Shown: piece after piece, positions 28,100 to 41,844 of the stretch
Position numbering within the stretch: the first letter of the stretch is position 1
How the letters are laid out: each line of letters begins with the position of its first letter
Assembly (NCBI RefSeq): GCF_022808955.1
Contig: NZ_JAKZEY010000034.1
Location: 1-64,000, forward strand
Direction: 5' to 3'
DNA length: 64,000 nucleotides
DNA from: Anaerococcus sp. AGMB09787
Lineage (GTDB): Bacteria > Bacillota > Clostridia > Tissierellales > Peptoniphilaceae
Program-made: the position numbers and the translations under genes
The notes under the pieces: model-generated
What the model was told of the DNA's origin: nothing
Databases searched by the model: none
Seen by the model: only the letters and a program-made list of their open reading frames with translations

Positions 28100-28411
28100 C
28101 TATTTCATTATTTTTAAGGCTTCTTCTAGGACTTTTTCTCCATTCATCATTCCGTAGTCTTGCATGGATACTATAGAGTGGGGAATGTTTTTTGGATCAA
28201 GTAGGTCTGCCATTTTTTTGTCCATATACCTTACTTGAGGTCCTAGTAAGAGGATATCAATATTTTCTGCATTTATTTTATCTTCTACTTCAGCTACCGG
28301 GATAGCTTCGATGTCTACTTCTATATTTTTCTCTTCTGCTGATTTTTTCATTTTGCTTACTAGCATACTTGTACTCATTCCAGCTGAACAAGCGAGTAAT
28401 ATTTTTTTCAT
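28100..28411 (-). CDS. PTS lactose/cellobiose-family EIIB subunit
   Basis: This 103-residue phosphocarrier has the phospho-cysteine C8 in LLACSAGMSTSM and the P-loop and VAEVEDK pattern of the Lac/Chb IIB fold. It accepts phosphate from the operon's IIA and passes it to sugar bound by IIC. It is the last gene of a five-gene operon (regulator, IIA, IIC, TIM-barrel-like protein, IIB). The sugar is probably a beta-glucoside or chitobiose-like disaccharide by family; sequence does not settle it. Confidence 0.9.
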   Translation of the reverse strand: MKKILLACSAGMSTSMLVSKMKKSAEEKNIEVDIEAIPVAEVEDKINAENIDILLLGPQVRYMDKKMADLLDPKNIPHSIVSMQDYGMMNGEKVLEEALKIMK

Positions 28412-28419
28412 AAAATCTC

Positions 28420-29313
28420 CTATCTATTTATTGATCTTGCAACCATTGATACTGTATGTCTTACTCCTCTGATTGCCTTGCTTAATTCAAAGATATTTTC
28501 ATAGTTTGCGACTCCACCGTAACCAGAATCTCCTATGTGTTGGATATCAACTCCACATATTTTATTATCTATGGCAATCCTTCTTATTGTTTCTACGCCT
28601 GAACTTTCTTGGCTTGTTCCGATGCTGCTCATAACAAGTCCACCATGGGAATGGGTGTATTGGACTATTTCTGTTAGATTTTGGCTATTAAAACCTGGTA
28701 CTGTACCTACTGCAGGAACTAGGATTATGTCGCTACCTGCATCAAGGAATTTTTTAACAACTTCTTTTGTTATGATTGGCTCATCAACTCCTGATGAGTG
28801 CATTTTGCCAGCTATTATTAGGCCTGAGAAGTGTTTTTTGGTGTTTTTAATCACCTTTTCTATTTGCTCATTGGTAACGCCTGTTCCTGGATTTCCTGTG
28901 AGACAAACAAAATCTGCTCCTAACCTTTCAAGTTCCCTTAGGGTTGTTTCACTTGCCTTCCTTCCTTCTGATATATCAATTTTTTCTTCCATCATTGAAG
29001 TTGAGTCAGCTACTGGCTCGAGGTTGACCCCAATTGGTCTTTTGACAAGGGTCTTTAGTTCATTTATAAAGTCCTTTTGGTCTTTGATGGCAAATAATTT
29101 TGGTTCTAGTACATCTACAGCATTTAGTAGAATTAAATCTGCCCCAAAGGCCCTAGCTATTTCTGCATTTGTAATATCCCCAACAAAACTATCCCTAACG
29201 GCTACATTTTCAGAAAGGATGACCCTTCCTTCACTAGCCTTGATAGACTCCTTTAGCTCTTTTGCATCCATGGCTAATATTTCTGATGCATTGGCTGATA
29301 TAAATCTTTTCAA
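28420..29313 (-). CDS. Unknown TIM-barrel-like protein encoded in a PTS operon
   Basis: The 297-residue soluble protein has alternating beta/alpha pattern with strand ends VILSENVAVRDS, DLILLNAVD, IGVNLEP, DFVCLTGNPGTGV, LIIAGKMHSSG, DIILVPAVGTVPG and GLVMSSIG. This looks like a (beta/alpha)8 barrel with phosphate-binding glycines near the C-terminus (QHIGDSGYGG). Database records often call this family haloacid dehalogenase-like, but no DxDxT/V motif is visible, so that label looks wrong. It lies between IIC and IIB, so it may act on the phosphorylated product, for example as a lyase, epimerase or phosphoglycosidase. No substrate can be named. Confidence 0.6.
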   Translation of the reverse strand: MKRFISANASEILAMDAKELKESIKASEGRVILSENVAVRDSFVGDITNAEIARAFGADLILLNAVDVLEPKLFAIKDQKDFINELKTLVKRPIGVNLEPVADSTSMMEEKIDISEGRKASETTLRELERLGADFVCLTGNPGTGVTNEQIEKVIKNTKKHFSGLIIAGKMHSSGVDEPIITKEVVKKFLDAGSDIILVPAVGTVPGFNSQNLTEIVQYTHSHGGLVMSSIGTSQESSGVETIRRIAIDNKICGVDIQHIGDSGYGGVANYENIFELSKAIRGVRHTVSMVARSINR

Positions 29314-29314
29314 T

Positions 29315-30607
29315 TTAGTCCTCCTTTATATCTTTTGCTTCCAATTCTCTTTGTTTCTTCTCTAGTATCCTATAGAATGGATAGTAAATAACTATATCTA
29401 CTATGATTAAGACAACCTGCAAGATAGACCCTGCTATACTACCTGTTACAAGTAAGCCTGATATGATAGGTGGCATGGTCCATGAAGCTGCTGCATAAGC
29501 GATAGGTACTAGTCCAAAGTACATTGCGCAATAGGTTATTATTACATTTAATACTGGTGCCAAGACAAATGGTATCAATAATGAGAAGTTTAATACTACT
29601 GGTAGACCAAACATGGTAGGCTCATTTATATTGAAGAAACCTGGCACAAGGGTAATAGGTAATAGGGCCTTTGATAGTTTACTTGACTTATGGTTTTTAG
29701 CTAATAGAGCTATGGCTATTACAAGACCTATGGTTGCACCACCTCCACCGATAAAGACAAAGTTATCCATAAATGGCGAATTTATAATATGAGGTAGGGC
29801 CTCTCCTGCTTGGTGGGCTGCTACATTCTCATCTAAGTTGGCTAGCCAAACTGGGCTTATGATTTGATTTACTGTATTTCCACCATGGATACCCAAAAAC
29901 CAGAACAAAGAATTGAAAAATGCAACTAGGATTGTTCCAGGTAGGGTTGAGCCCAAGAGTCCCATAGGTTTACCTAAGATTGTTGTTACTAGTTGATGGA
30001 TGTTTGGCAAGCCAAAGACATCTAGGAGTGAAGCTACTAGTAGCCAAAAACTTATTATAACTGCACCTGGTATGATGGCACTAAAACTTTCTGATACTGC
30101 AGGTGGCACAGCATCTGGTAACTTGATCCTTATATTTTTATTTATAAATAACTGATAAATATATCCATTAATAAGACCTAGGACTATTGCTACGAAGATA
30201 CCACTAGCTCCCATAAAGCTTAGTGTGATTCCTTCGGCATTGTTAGCATCTTTCAAGAATGGAGTTACTATTATAAAGGCTGATAGGGAAATAATCCCTC
30301 CAGGAATTGCATTAACCTTGTATTGTTTAACAAAGTTATAGGTGATACCAAAGCTTGCTATAAGACCAACTAGACCAAAACTACCATTTACTCCCTTCCA
30401 AAGGTAGACAGAAACACCAATTTCTCCAAGCCAAGCCTCCCAACCAGGAATAGGTAGACTTGCGATAATCATAAATAAGGATCCTATTATAAGTAGTGGC
30501 ATAGCGAGAGTTATACCATCTCTTATAGCTATTAAGCCCTTTATAGTACTTAACTTTGTAGCTATCGGCATTAATTTTTCTTCTATTATATTAGCTTTGT
30601 TGTTCAT
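29315..30607 (-). CDS. PTS lactose/cellobiose-family EIIC permease (CelB-like)
   Basis: This 430-residue membrane subunit of the Lac/Chb PTS family has about ten hydrophobic segments. Family landmarks are AIRDGITLAMPLLIIGSLF near residue 25, KLPDAVPPAVSESFSAI (about 160-175) and WFLGIHGGNTVNQ, plus the late NINEPTMFGLPVVLN motif that contributes to sugar binding. It lacks a fused IIB. It overlaps the IIA gene by 4 bases and is followed after one base by the barrel protein. Confidence 0.92.
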   Translation of the reverse strand: MNNKANIIEEKLMPIATKLSTIKGLIAIRDGITLAMPLLIIGSLFMIIASLPIPGWEAWLGEIGVSVYLWKGVNGSFGLVGLIASFGITYNFVKQYKVNAIPGGIISLSAFIIVTPFLKDANNAEGITLSFMGASGIFVAIVLGLINGYIYQLFINKNIRIKLPDAVPPAVSESFSAIIPGAVIISFWLLVASLLDVFGLPNIHQLVTTILGKPMGLLGSTLPGTILVAFFNSLFWFLGIHGGNTVNQIISPVWLANLDENVAAHQAGEALPHIINSPFMDNFVFIGGGGATIGLVIAIALLAKNHKSSKLSKALLPITLVPGFFNINEPTMFGLPVVLNFSLLIPFVLAPVLNVIITYCAMYFGLVPIAYAAASWTMPPIISGLLVTGSIAGSILQVVLIIVDIVIYYPFYRILEKKQRELEAKDIKED

Positions 30608-30951
30608 ATATCTTTCTCCTTGTTTTCTAATTGTTGGATCTTTTTATACAAATTCATAATATTTTTTGCTTCGCCTATCCTCAAATTTGCCATAGTTAAA
30701 TGGTCTTGGGCATGGACTAGTATTATATTTACATCGGTCTTTAACCCATTAGCTTCATTGGCAAACATACTTGTTTGAATCTCATGGCATTTTATGTAGG
30801 ATTTATTTGCTGCATCAATAAGTTCTTCTGCCTTGTCAAAATCATACTTTTCACATGCAGCGATAGCTTCAATAGCACTACTTTGAGCATCTCCTGCATA
30901 GGTTATTATTTGAAAGGCCAACTCATAGTCTTTTTCATTAACTTCACTCAT
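30604..30951 (-). CDS. PTS lactose/cellobiose-family EIIA subunit
   Basis: This 115-residue helical IIA protein works as a trimer. The phosphorylated histidine is H80 in LVHAQDHLTMA. The N-terminal half matches the family pattern AFQIITYAGDAQSSAIEAI. It takes phosphate from HPr and passes it to the IIB at 28100-28411. Its gene follows the PRD regulator after 12 bases and overlaps the IIC gene. Confidence 0.92.
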   Translation of the reverse strand: MSEVNEKDYELAFQIITYAGDAQSSAIEAIAACEKYDFDKAEELIDAANKSYIKCHEIQTSMFANEANGLKTDVNIILVHAQDHLTMANLRIGEAKNIMNLYKKIQQLENKEKDI

Positions 30952-30963
30952 ATATCCTCCTTT

Positions 30964-32853
30964 TTAGTTATTATCCAAACCGAAAAGCTTTATAAAATAT
31001 GTGTAGTCAGGATTATTTATAAGCTTCAATATTTTTTCCTTGTCGGTAAGAAAATCTCCTATTCTTTGATATAAGTATTTCAAATCTTCCTTATTATCCC
31101 TTGCGATATTCATCAAGAAAATCAGCTGAACTTTTCTCCTATACCAGATGATTGGTTCTTTTAATATTCCTACGGTTATGAATGTATCATCAGCTAGGGC
31201 ATTCAAAGGATGAGGAAGGGCAATCAGATTATCAAATTCTGTCGGTGCTAATTTTTCTCTTTTATTTATCTCTTCCAACAAATTATCTCCTAGCTTCTTT
31301 TTGCTATTGATTTCATCAGTAAGGTATTTCAAAAGGTCACCCTTGTTAGCAGGATCTAGGTCTGTCAAAAACAAGTCCTTGGGGAAAAATTTACTTACAT
31401 CATAGCCATTAAAAAAATTCTTTATATTTTTAACATCCCTATTATTAATAAAGCCACCTATCTCTATAATTGGGGTATCAGTATTAATTACTATCGGAAT
31501 AGATGTTATTATGAGGTCATAGCCATCAAGGTTTTCTTTGTTTATCTTATTTGAATCACAGGTCTTGACACTTTTGACATAATCCTTGAATTCCTTTAAG
31601 AACTGCGCCTTTAGAATCTGGGCTGTGGCCTTACCAGTATTGCAAACTATAAGTATATTCTTAGTCTTCCTATCTCGTTCATTATTCCTTAATGCAATAG
31701 TAAAATAAAGCGAAATATAGCCAATCTCATCTTCTGAAAGATTAATCTTATACTTTTCATTAACCACACTAGAGGCTACTGTGGCTGCCTCATAAGAGAT
31801 GAAGTCATTTTTTATATCATCAAGAATTGGATTTTTTAAGGTTAAATGATAATTAATCCTCTTAATCAAGGGAATGAGGTGGAGTCCTAGATTAACTCTA
31901 AGATCCAAGTCATGGGTTAGATCGATGTGGAGGGTATCCTTTACCTTATCTAGCATCTTTACTACAATTTCATCGACACCCTTACTTATTTCATTTTTAT
32001 TGTCATCATCTAGGTTTCTCTTGCTTATAAGGTGCATAGCAATGTAGGCCTTCTCATCTTCACTAAAGCTAAGAGAAAACTCTTCTCCAATCCTTTTTAG
32101 AATTTCATCTGCTATATCATATTCCCTATTTTCCCTTAAGTTTAGAATATCTCTAACACCAATAAGAACAAATTCCTTTTGCCTGGTTCTCTTGCAGGTT
32201 ACATAAAGGTGGTAGATAAGGTTTTCAAAGGCTATATCAATAATATTAAAGTCATACTTATCAAAGATACTAACAACTATCTTTTTTATAGTTTGGATTT
32301 CTTGATAATAATCATCAAGATTAGGTATCAAGTCAGGATTGACTTGGATTATTTCCTTCTTGATACACATCCTCTTGTCAAATTCATCACCTGTAAGTTT
32401 TAAGCCATAGTAGGGCTTAGCATCTAGACCAAGCTTGTAGTCCTTTAGTATCTCCCTAACCCTATTCAAATCAAGTTTTAATTGACTCCTACTTATCATG
32501 AGCTTCTCAGCCATGTCCTCTATCTTTATATAGTCCTTATTAAATAATAAGGTCATCAAAATATATTCTATCCTATAAGCTTGATTATTAAAATCCTGCT
32601 CTTCAAAAGAATAATTTATCCAATTATTTTTTAAGAAATAGCTAAAATCATCCTTATCGCTTATCTTAAATATATAACCTCTCCCCCTTTTTGATTCAAT
32701 TTTTGCTCCTTTAAGAAGGGGGTTTAGCTCAGAGATATCATTTTGCACAGTCTTTTCGCTGACTGAAATTATTCCTGCAATCTCACTTGCCGTATGAAAA
32801 TCATAATCCTTAGTTAAGATATCGAAAATCTTCTTATACCTTGTTTCAATCAT
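30964..32853 (-). CDS. LicR/BglG-type PRD transcriptional activator with EIIB- and EIIA-like domains
   Basis: This 629-residue PTS-controlled regulator has an N-terminal HTH (about 1-60), an Mga-like HTH (about 85-165) and two PRD domains (about 175-390). An EIIB-like domain follows with the Cys motif IVCNTGKATAQIL (about 400-480), then an EIIA-like domain with the histidine in IALPHPLN (about 490-629). Such proteins activate their operon when phosphorylated by HPr and dephosphorylated by the cognate IIB. The second PRD has Y383 in IGYISLYFTIAL where the family, and the sister regulator at 38748-40652, has histidine, so one regulatory phosphorylation site appears lost. It heads its own operon behind a clear promoter. 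Confidence 0.9.
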   Translation of the reverse strand: MIETRYKKIFDILTKDYDFHTASEIAGIISVSEKTVQNDISELNPLLKGAKIESKRGRGYIFKISDKDDFSYFLKNNWINYSFEEQDFNNQAYRIEYILMTLLFNKDYIKIEDMAEKLMISRSQLKLDLNRVREILKDYKLGLDAKPYYGLKLTGDEFDKRMCIKKEIIQVNPDLIPNLDDYYQEIQTIKKIVVSIFDKYDFNIIDIAFENLIYHLYVTCKRTRQKEFVLIGVRDILNLRENREYDIADEILKRIGEEFSLSFSEDEKAYIAMHLISKRNLDDDNKNEISKGVDEIVVKMLDKVKDTLHIDLTHDLDLRVNLGLHLIPLIKRINYHLTLKNPILDDIKNDFISYEAATVASSVVNEKYKINLSEDEIGYISLYFTIALRNNERDRKTKNILIVCNTGKATAQILKAQFLKEFKDYVKSVKTCDSNKINKENLDGYDLIITSIPIVINTDTPIIEIGGFINNRDVKNIKNFFNGYDVSKFFPKDLFLTDLDPANKGDLLKYLTDEINSKKKLGDNLLEEINKREKLAPTEFDNLIALPHPLNALADDTFITVGILKEPIIWYRRKVQLIFLMNIARDNKEDLKYLYQRIGDFLTDKEKILKLINNPDYTYFIKLFGLDNN

Positions 32854-32870
32854 AATCCTTCCTCAAGTTT

Positions 32871-32899
32871 ATAGTAATATATTCATAAAGTATCTTCAA
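32871..32899 (-). promoter_or_regulatory. Promoter of the cellobiose-type PTS operon
   Basis: Minus strand: -35 TTGAAG (32894-32899), 17-base spacer, -10 TACTAT (32871-32876). The GAGGAAGG ribosome site follows within 15 bases. Confidence 0.6.
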
Positions 32900-33008
32900 G
32901 TTAAGCTTTTATCCTTAATAAGAGAAATACATTGTCCAGACTTCAGTTAGGACATGAGCCTACATTGCCAGCATCTATTTTACCTATATAGAAGGATTTA
33001 AGCAAAAA

Positions 33009-33044
33009 AATCGGATAACCAGCTAAAATAGCCGCTATCCGATT
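33009..33044 (-). terminator. Terminator of the lactose operon
   Basis: AATCGGATA (33009-33017) pairs perfectly with TATCCGATT (33036-33044), with an inner AGC/GCT stem. The minus strand continues TTTTTTT. It begins about 30 bases after the GH30 stop. Confidence 0.88.
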
Positions 33045-33074
33045 ATAAACTCCTACGAATTTTTATACAGGATA

Positions 33075-37971
<4,897 letters not shown>

Positions 37972-38022
37972 ATATTACACTCCTAAATCTAATTTTTATG
38001 AATTATAAGTAAGTCTACACAA

Positions 38023-38337
38023 CTACTCTCTATCCTTGTATATATCAATAAGAAATTCCATCATATCTTTCAAAAGCATACTTGACATCAAGTGGTCTTG
38101 ACCGTGGACTAGGATATAGCCCAAGTCCAAGTTCTCATCGTCTGCTTCTCTTGCTAGTAATTGGGTTTGTATGTCGTGGGCCTTTAGTAGGCTATTTTTT
38201 GCCTTATCCATTAGCTCTTCTGTTTTATTCCAATTACCTTTTTTGGCTTCTCTTAGGGCTTCTATATAAAATGATCTGGCTTCTCCACTATAAGCCACCA
38301 TTTCAAAACCTATCATGGCAAGGTCTTTCTTTTCCAT
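38023..38337 (-). CDS. lacF: PTS lactose-specific EIIA
   Basis: This 104-residue trimeric IIA has the active-site histidine H78 in VHGQDHLMSS, the same number as the known phosphorylated residue of lactococcal LacF. The family start LAMIGFEMVAYSGEARS is present. It phosphorylates the IIB domain of LacE. It sits two bases after a separate IIB gene and 51 bases before lacE. Confidence 0.94.
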   Translation of the reverse strand: MEKKDLAMIGFEMVAYSGEARSFYIEALREAKKGNWNKTEELMDKAKNSLLKAHDIQTQLLAREADDENLDLGYILVHGQDHLMSSMLLKDMMEFLIDIYKDRE

Positions 38338-38339
38338 AA

Positions 38340-38654
38340 CTATCTTCCTCCAATTCTTTCTTGTATTTTCTCTGCTAGCTTCTTTAGCTTATCTTCATCT
38401 ATGGAATATTCTCCACTTTCTAGATATAAAATGTCCTTTTTAGGTATTTTCTTTTCTATATCATTCCAAAGATGTTTTACCTGTGGACTTAAGATATATA
38501 AGTCATAGTCATCGCTAGCTTTTTTGAGAAATACTTCTCCTAGGGCAAACAGAATTGTGATATCGATATCTTTATTTTTATATGTTTTGTTTATTCTTTT
38601 TGATATAATCATACTAGTTATACCAGCAGAACATATTATTAGCGCTTTTTTCAT
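38340..38654 (-). CDS. Extra stand-alone PTS EIIB-like protein in the lactose operon
   Basis: The 104-residue protein has the Lac/Chb IIB fold pattern with cysteine C8 in LIICSAGITSM and a SPQVKHLW segment in place of the usual LGPQVRY. LacE in the same operon already carries its own IIB domain. This copy is therefore redundant for lactose, and may serve a second permease elsewhere or signal to the PRD regulator just upstream. The sequence is clearly diverged from the other IIB in the window. Confidence 0.8.
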   Translation of the reverse strand: MKKALIICSAGITSMIISKRINKTYKNKDIDITILFALGEVFLKKASDDYDLYILSPQVKHLWNDIEKKIPKKDILYLESGEYSIDEDKLKKLAEKIQERIGGR

Positions 38655-38747
38655 ATAATATTCTTTTTACCTCTATTATTAGTATATATAGATTACGTTT
38701 TCATTTGAATAGATTGTTTTTCCATTTCTTTGGCAGAAAATTTTACC

Positions 38748-40652
38748 CTAATTGTTTTGACCACTTTGGAATTTTTTGTAAAGTTCTATTTTGCTTTTTG
38801 AACTCAGGATGTCCTTGACTTTATCTATATCGTCTACTATGTCAATAATGAATTTGTAGATGCCTTCTATAAGCTCTCCTGCATTTTTGGATATGTTTAG
38901 CATTATAACTAACCTAACTGGTTTTCCATCCCGTATTATTTCTTTTTTTAATGTAGAGATACTCATAAAGGTTTCATCTGTCATAAGTTTTATGGAATGG
39001 GGTATTGCAACATAGTTACCAAAGCTTGTACTTGCAACATTTTCCCTTTCCATTATAGATTCATATAGACCCTTAGGAGCCTTGCCCCTCTTGTATAGGT
39101 CATCTGTCATAAAGTGAAGAAGGTCTTCCTTGTTATCATAGTCAAGGTTTAGATATATGTCGTTGAGGTCTAGATATTTTATTTTTCTTAATTTATATTC
39201 TTCTATATAGTCCTTAATTGAATCAAAACTCTTATCTCCAAAGATATCCCTGATAAAAATGACTTTTTTATTTGTTGGGCTACTTATAGGCACTGTTGAT
39301 ATTATTAGGTCATAGGTAGCTTCCGAGTGCTTATCTAAGTTATAAAGTTCACTTGTAGCAACTATCTTTATTTCGTTAGGAAACTTATTTTTTAGCTTGT
39401 ATTCTATTAGCTTTGAGCTACCTAATCCTGTCGTGCATACTAGTATTGTCCTTATAGGGTCATTGTTAGACCTTATTCTCTCAATGGCAGCTCCCAGATG
39501 CATAGCAATAAAACCCAGCTCATCTTCATTAAAAGTTATGCAAAGTTCTTTTTTTATAATCTTGGATCCTATAACAGCTGTTTCATAGGCCAAAGGATAA
39601 TTTACTTTTATTGATTCAAGAAGGGGATTTCTCAAAGTTAGGTTGTTCTCAAATCTAAATACAGCAGGCTTTAGATGGAGAAGAATGGCTGTCTTTAGCT
39701 CCTTGTCAGAGCTTAGGTCTATCCCTAAAACATCCATTATTTCCTTTACAATCTTTTGATAGACCTTTTCTAGGAGGCTATATTCTTCATTGACCGACTC
39801 CTCTTCGCTCAATAAATTGGTTCCCATAAGGTGCATAGCTATATAATAGACTTCATCATTGGGAAATTCTATATTCATATTTTGATTAAGGTCTCTTACT
39901 ATATTTAGAGCAACTAAGTATTGGTTGGTAGTTTTTATTTCGTTATCTATATTTTTGTTGACATATTGACCTAATTCAATCCTCTTTATGGCAACAAGGA
40001 TGTGGATAGCTAGGTTATTTAAGGCGATATCTGAAATTTTCACCTTATATTTAAAAATATTTCTAATTATAATTTCATATACATCGTTGAATTTATCCCT
40101 ATCTAGCAAAAATAGATTTCCGCTTTCTAGGTTATTGAGGTACTTATCATTTAGTTTGTAAATTAGGGAGGTTATTAATTTTCTAATCTTATCCTCCTTG
40201 CCCTTAATTATTTGACCATAGTTAGGTTTAGCCACTAGTTCTATTTCATAGTCAGCAAAAATTTTTTTGACTTCCTTTAGGTCATTTTGAATGGTGGCCC
40301 TAGATAGGTATAGTTCATCTTCCAATTCTTCGATTTTTATATATGAAGGTGAAAGTAGGTAGATTAGGGCTAGGTGTATAACTCTTATTTCTGGTTCTGT
40401 ATTATCGAGTATGTTTTTAAAAATATCAGAGGACTTTAATTTTTCAATGCTTGATTCGTTATTATAGTCCAAATAGTAGTTGCCCATATTCTTCTTTACT
40501 ATCTTTAGTTCCAAATCTCCTATCTCTTGGTTAATAACCTTAATATCAGACCTTATTGTTCTAGGTGAAACATGATAAGTAGATGCAAGTTCTTCCAAAG
40601 AATAGTCCTTATTTATAATATTTTTTAAAATTTGTTTTTGTCTAAGTATCAT
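38748..40652 (-). CDS. LicR/BglG-type PRD transcriptional activator of the lactose operon
   Basis: The 634 residues have the same domain order as the regulator at 30964-32853: HTH (LEELASTYHVSPRTIRSDI), Mga-like HTH, PRD1 (LAIHILVAI, IAMHLMG), PRD2 (LLHLKPAVF, GFIAMHLGAAI), EIIB-like (VCTTGLGSSKLIE) and EIIA-like (VAIPHSIK). All four PRD histidines appear present. It is the first gene of the operon, so it likely autoregulates and senses the PTS flux through LacEF or the extra IIB. Classical lactococcal lac operons use the DeoR-type LacR instead, so this control differs. Confidence 0.9.
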   Translation of the reverse strand: MILRQKQILKNIINKDYSLEELASTYHVSPRTIRSDIKVINQEIGDLELKIVKKNMGNYYLDYNNESSIEKLKSSDIFKNILDNTEPEIRVIHLALIYLLSPSYIKIEELEDELYLSRATIQNDLKEVKKIFADYEIELVAKPNYGQIIKGKEDKIRKLITSLIYKLNDKYLNNLESGNLFLLDRDKFNDVYEIIIRNIFKYKVKISDIALNNLAIHILVAIKRIELGQYVNKNIDNEIKTTNQYLVALNIVRDLNQNMNIEFPNDEVYYIAMHLMGTNLLSEEESVNEEYSLLEKVYQKIVKEIMDVLGIDLSSDKELKTAILLHLKPAVFRFENNLTLRNPLLESIKVNYPLAYETAVIGSKIIKKELCITFNEDELGFIAMHLGAAIERIRSNNDPIRTILVCTTGLGSSKLIEYKLKNKFPNEIKIVATSELYNLDKHSEATYDLIISTVPISSPTNKKVIFIRDIFGDKSFDSIKDYIEEYKLRKIKYLDLNDIYLNLDYDNKEDLLHFMTDDLYKRGKAPKGLYESIMERENVASTSFGNYVAIPHSIKLMTDETFMSISTLKKEIIRDGKPVRLVIMLNISKNAGELIEGIYKFIIDIVDDIDKVKDILSSKSKIELYKKFQSGQNN

Positions 40653-40708
40653 ATACCAACACCTCTTTTTTCGTGTAGGCAGGCTTTAGAAACGTTATTC
40701 TTGCCTAT

Positions 40709-40738
40709 ATTATATATAATATATCATTTTATGTCCAA
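40709..40738 (-). promoter_or_regulatory. Promoter of the lactose operon
   Basis: Minus strand: -35 TTGGAC (40733-40738), then TATATA/TATAAT with spacing 16 or 18 (-10 at 40709-40714). About 55 bases of leader precede the start codon. Confidence 0.6.
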
Positions 40739-40783
40739 AGTATAAAGAATTTTATATAATTGATTTTATTTTAATACAAAAAA

Positions 40784-40810
40784 AGAGCCTAAGAGATACC
40801 TCTAGGCCCT
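40784..40810 (-). terminator. Terminator after fni
   Basis: Minus strand stem AGGGCCTA-GAG / CTCTTAGGCTCT with a GTAT loop, one bulge and one G-T pair, followed by TTTTTTT. It ends the gdh/LCP/fni stretch. Confidence 0.85.
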
Positions 40811-40825
40811 GATATTTGACTTGTA

Positions 40826-41839
40826 CTAGTCCACTAGATCTTTTAATTTTCCTGTAAGTTTGTAGTCAACTTTCTTTAATTCTTCTATATTTTTAACTCC
40901 TAGGAGGCACATTATCATTTTTAATTTATATCTTAGATCATCTAGGAAGTTTTCTAGGGCATCATAGCCACCAAGGAGCAAGTATTTGAGGACTTCTCCT
41001 GACATAGCTGCCATATCTGCTCCTAAGACTATTGATTTTACAATATCTAGTCCATTATTTATCCCACCGCTTGCTATGATGAAGATATCATCAGATACCC
41101 TTCTCACATCGATTATGGATTTTGCTGTAGGAATTCCCCAGTCGTATAGGTCTGAGAAATCCGAATCTACATTTCTAAGGTCTTCTATTTCCAAAAAGTT
41201 TGTTCCACCCTTGCCAGATACGTCTATATATTTTACTCCTAGCCTTATTAGGTGTTGAGCTACTTTTTGTGATATGCCAAAGCCTGTTTCCTTTACTATA
41301 AGAGGTACATCAAGCTTTTCTACCAATTCCTTGATACATGGCTCACTGTTAGTAAAATCCCTATCCCCTTCTTCCATAGCTAGCTCTTGGGCTATATTTA
41401 GGTGGATTTGCATAGCATTCGCCTTTATTAAATCCTTGGCAAAGTTAAAGTCCTCAAGGCTCCTCTCACTTCCAAGGTTACCAATTCTAACTATGTCCTT
41501 TTCTTTTAGTAGGATAAATGATTCCCTTGTTTCTTCATCATCTATGGCTATAGCTTCAGAACCTACTGCCATGGGTATATTAAATTTTTGGCATAAAGAT
41601 GATAGGTTTTCATTGATATCCCAAGCTATTTCTCCACCTCCTGTCATGGCATTTACCATGATAGGCATGGATATCCTCCTACCCATAAATTCTATGGATG
41701 TGTCTATATCATCAAATTTTATATTGGATAGGGCTTGGTGTTCTATATAGACATCCCCAAACAAGTTATCTGTATTTCCCTTAGATTTTAGGTAATTTTC
41801 TATATGTTCATCTTTTCTTTCGCGTCTTTTATCCGTCAT
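40826..41839 (-). CDS. fni: Type 2 isopentenyl-diphosphate delta-isomerase
   Basis: This 337-residue FMN- and NADPH-dependent enzyme interconverts isopentenyl and dimethylallyl diphosphate. Landmarks are RKDEHI at the N-terminus, the FMN-site NAMTGGG, QIHLN, VKETGFGIS, VSGKGGTNF and the C-terminal IASGGI loop. A type 2 isomerase is useful with the MEP pathway, whose ispD and ispF lie at the right end of this window. It follows the LCP gene after only 5 bases, so the two are cotranscribed. Confidence 0.95.
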   Translation of the reverse strand: MTDKRRERKDEHIENYLKSKGNTDNLFGDVYIEHQALSNIKFDDIDTSIEFMGRRISMPIMVNAMTGGGEIAWDINENLSSLCQKFNIPMAVGSEAIAIDDEETRESFILLKEKDIVRIGNLGSERSLEDFNFAKDLIKANAMQIHLNIAQELAMEEGDRDFTNSEPCIKELVEKLDVPLIVKETGFGISQKVAQHLIRLGVKYIDVSGKGGTNFLEIEDLRNVDSDFSDLYDWGIPTAKSIIDVRRVSDDIFIIASGGINNGLDIVKSIVLGADMAAMSGEVLKYLLLGGYDALENFLDDLRYKLKMIMCLLGVKNIEELKKVDYKLTGKLKDLVD

Positions 41840-41844
41840 AAGGT

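Noticed and set aside
28420-29313. Haloacid dehalogenase assignment for the PTS-operon protein
   Set aside because: No DxD phosphatase motif is visible; the strand pattern suggests a TIM barrel instead.
40685-40705. Catabolite-responsive (cre) site near the lactose promoter
   Set aside because: The bases around ACGTT match the consensus only in the centre, with several mismatches in both half-sites.
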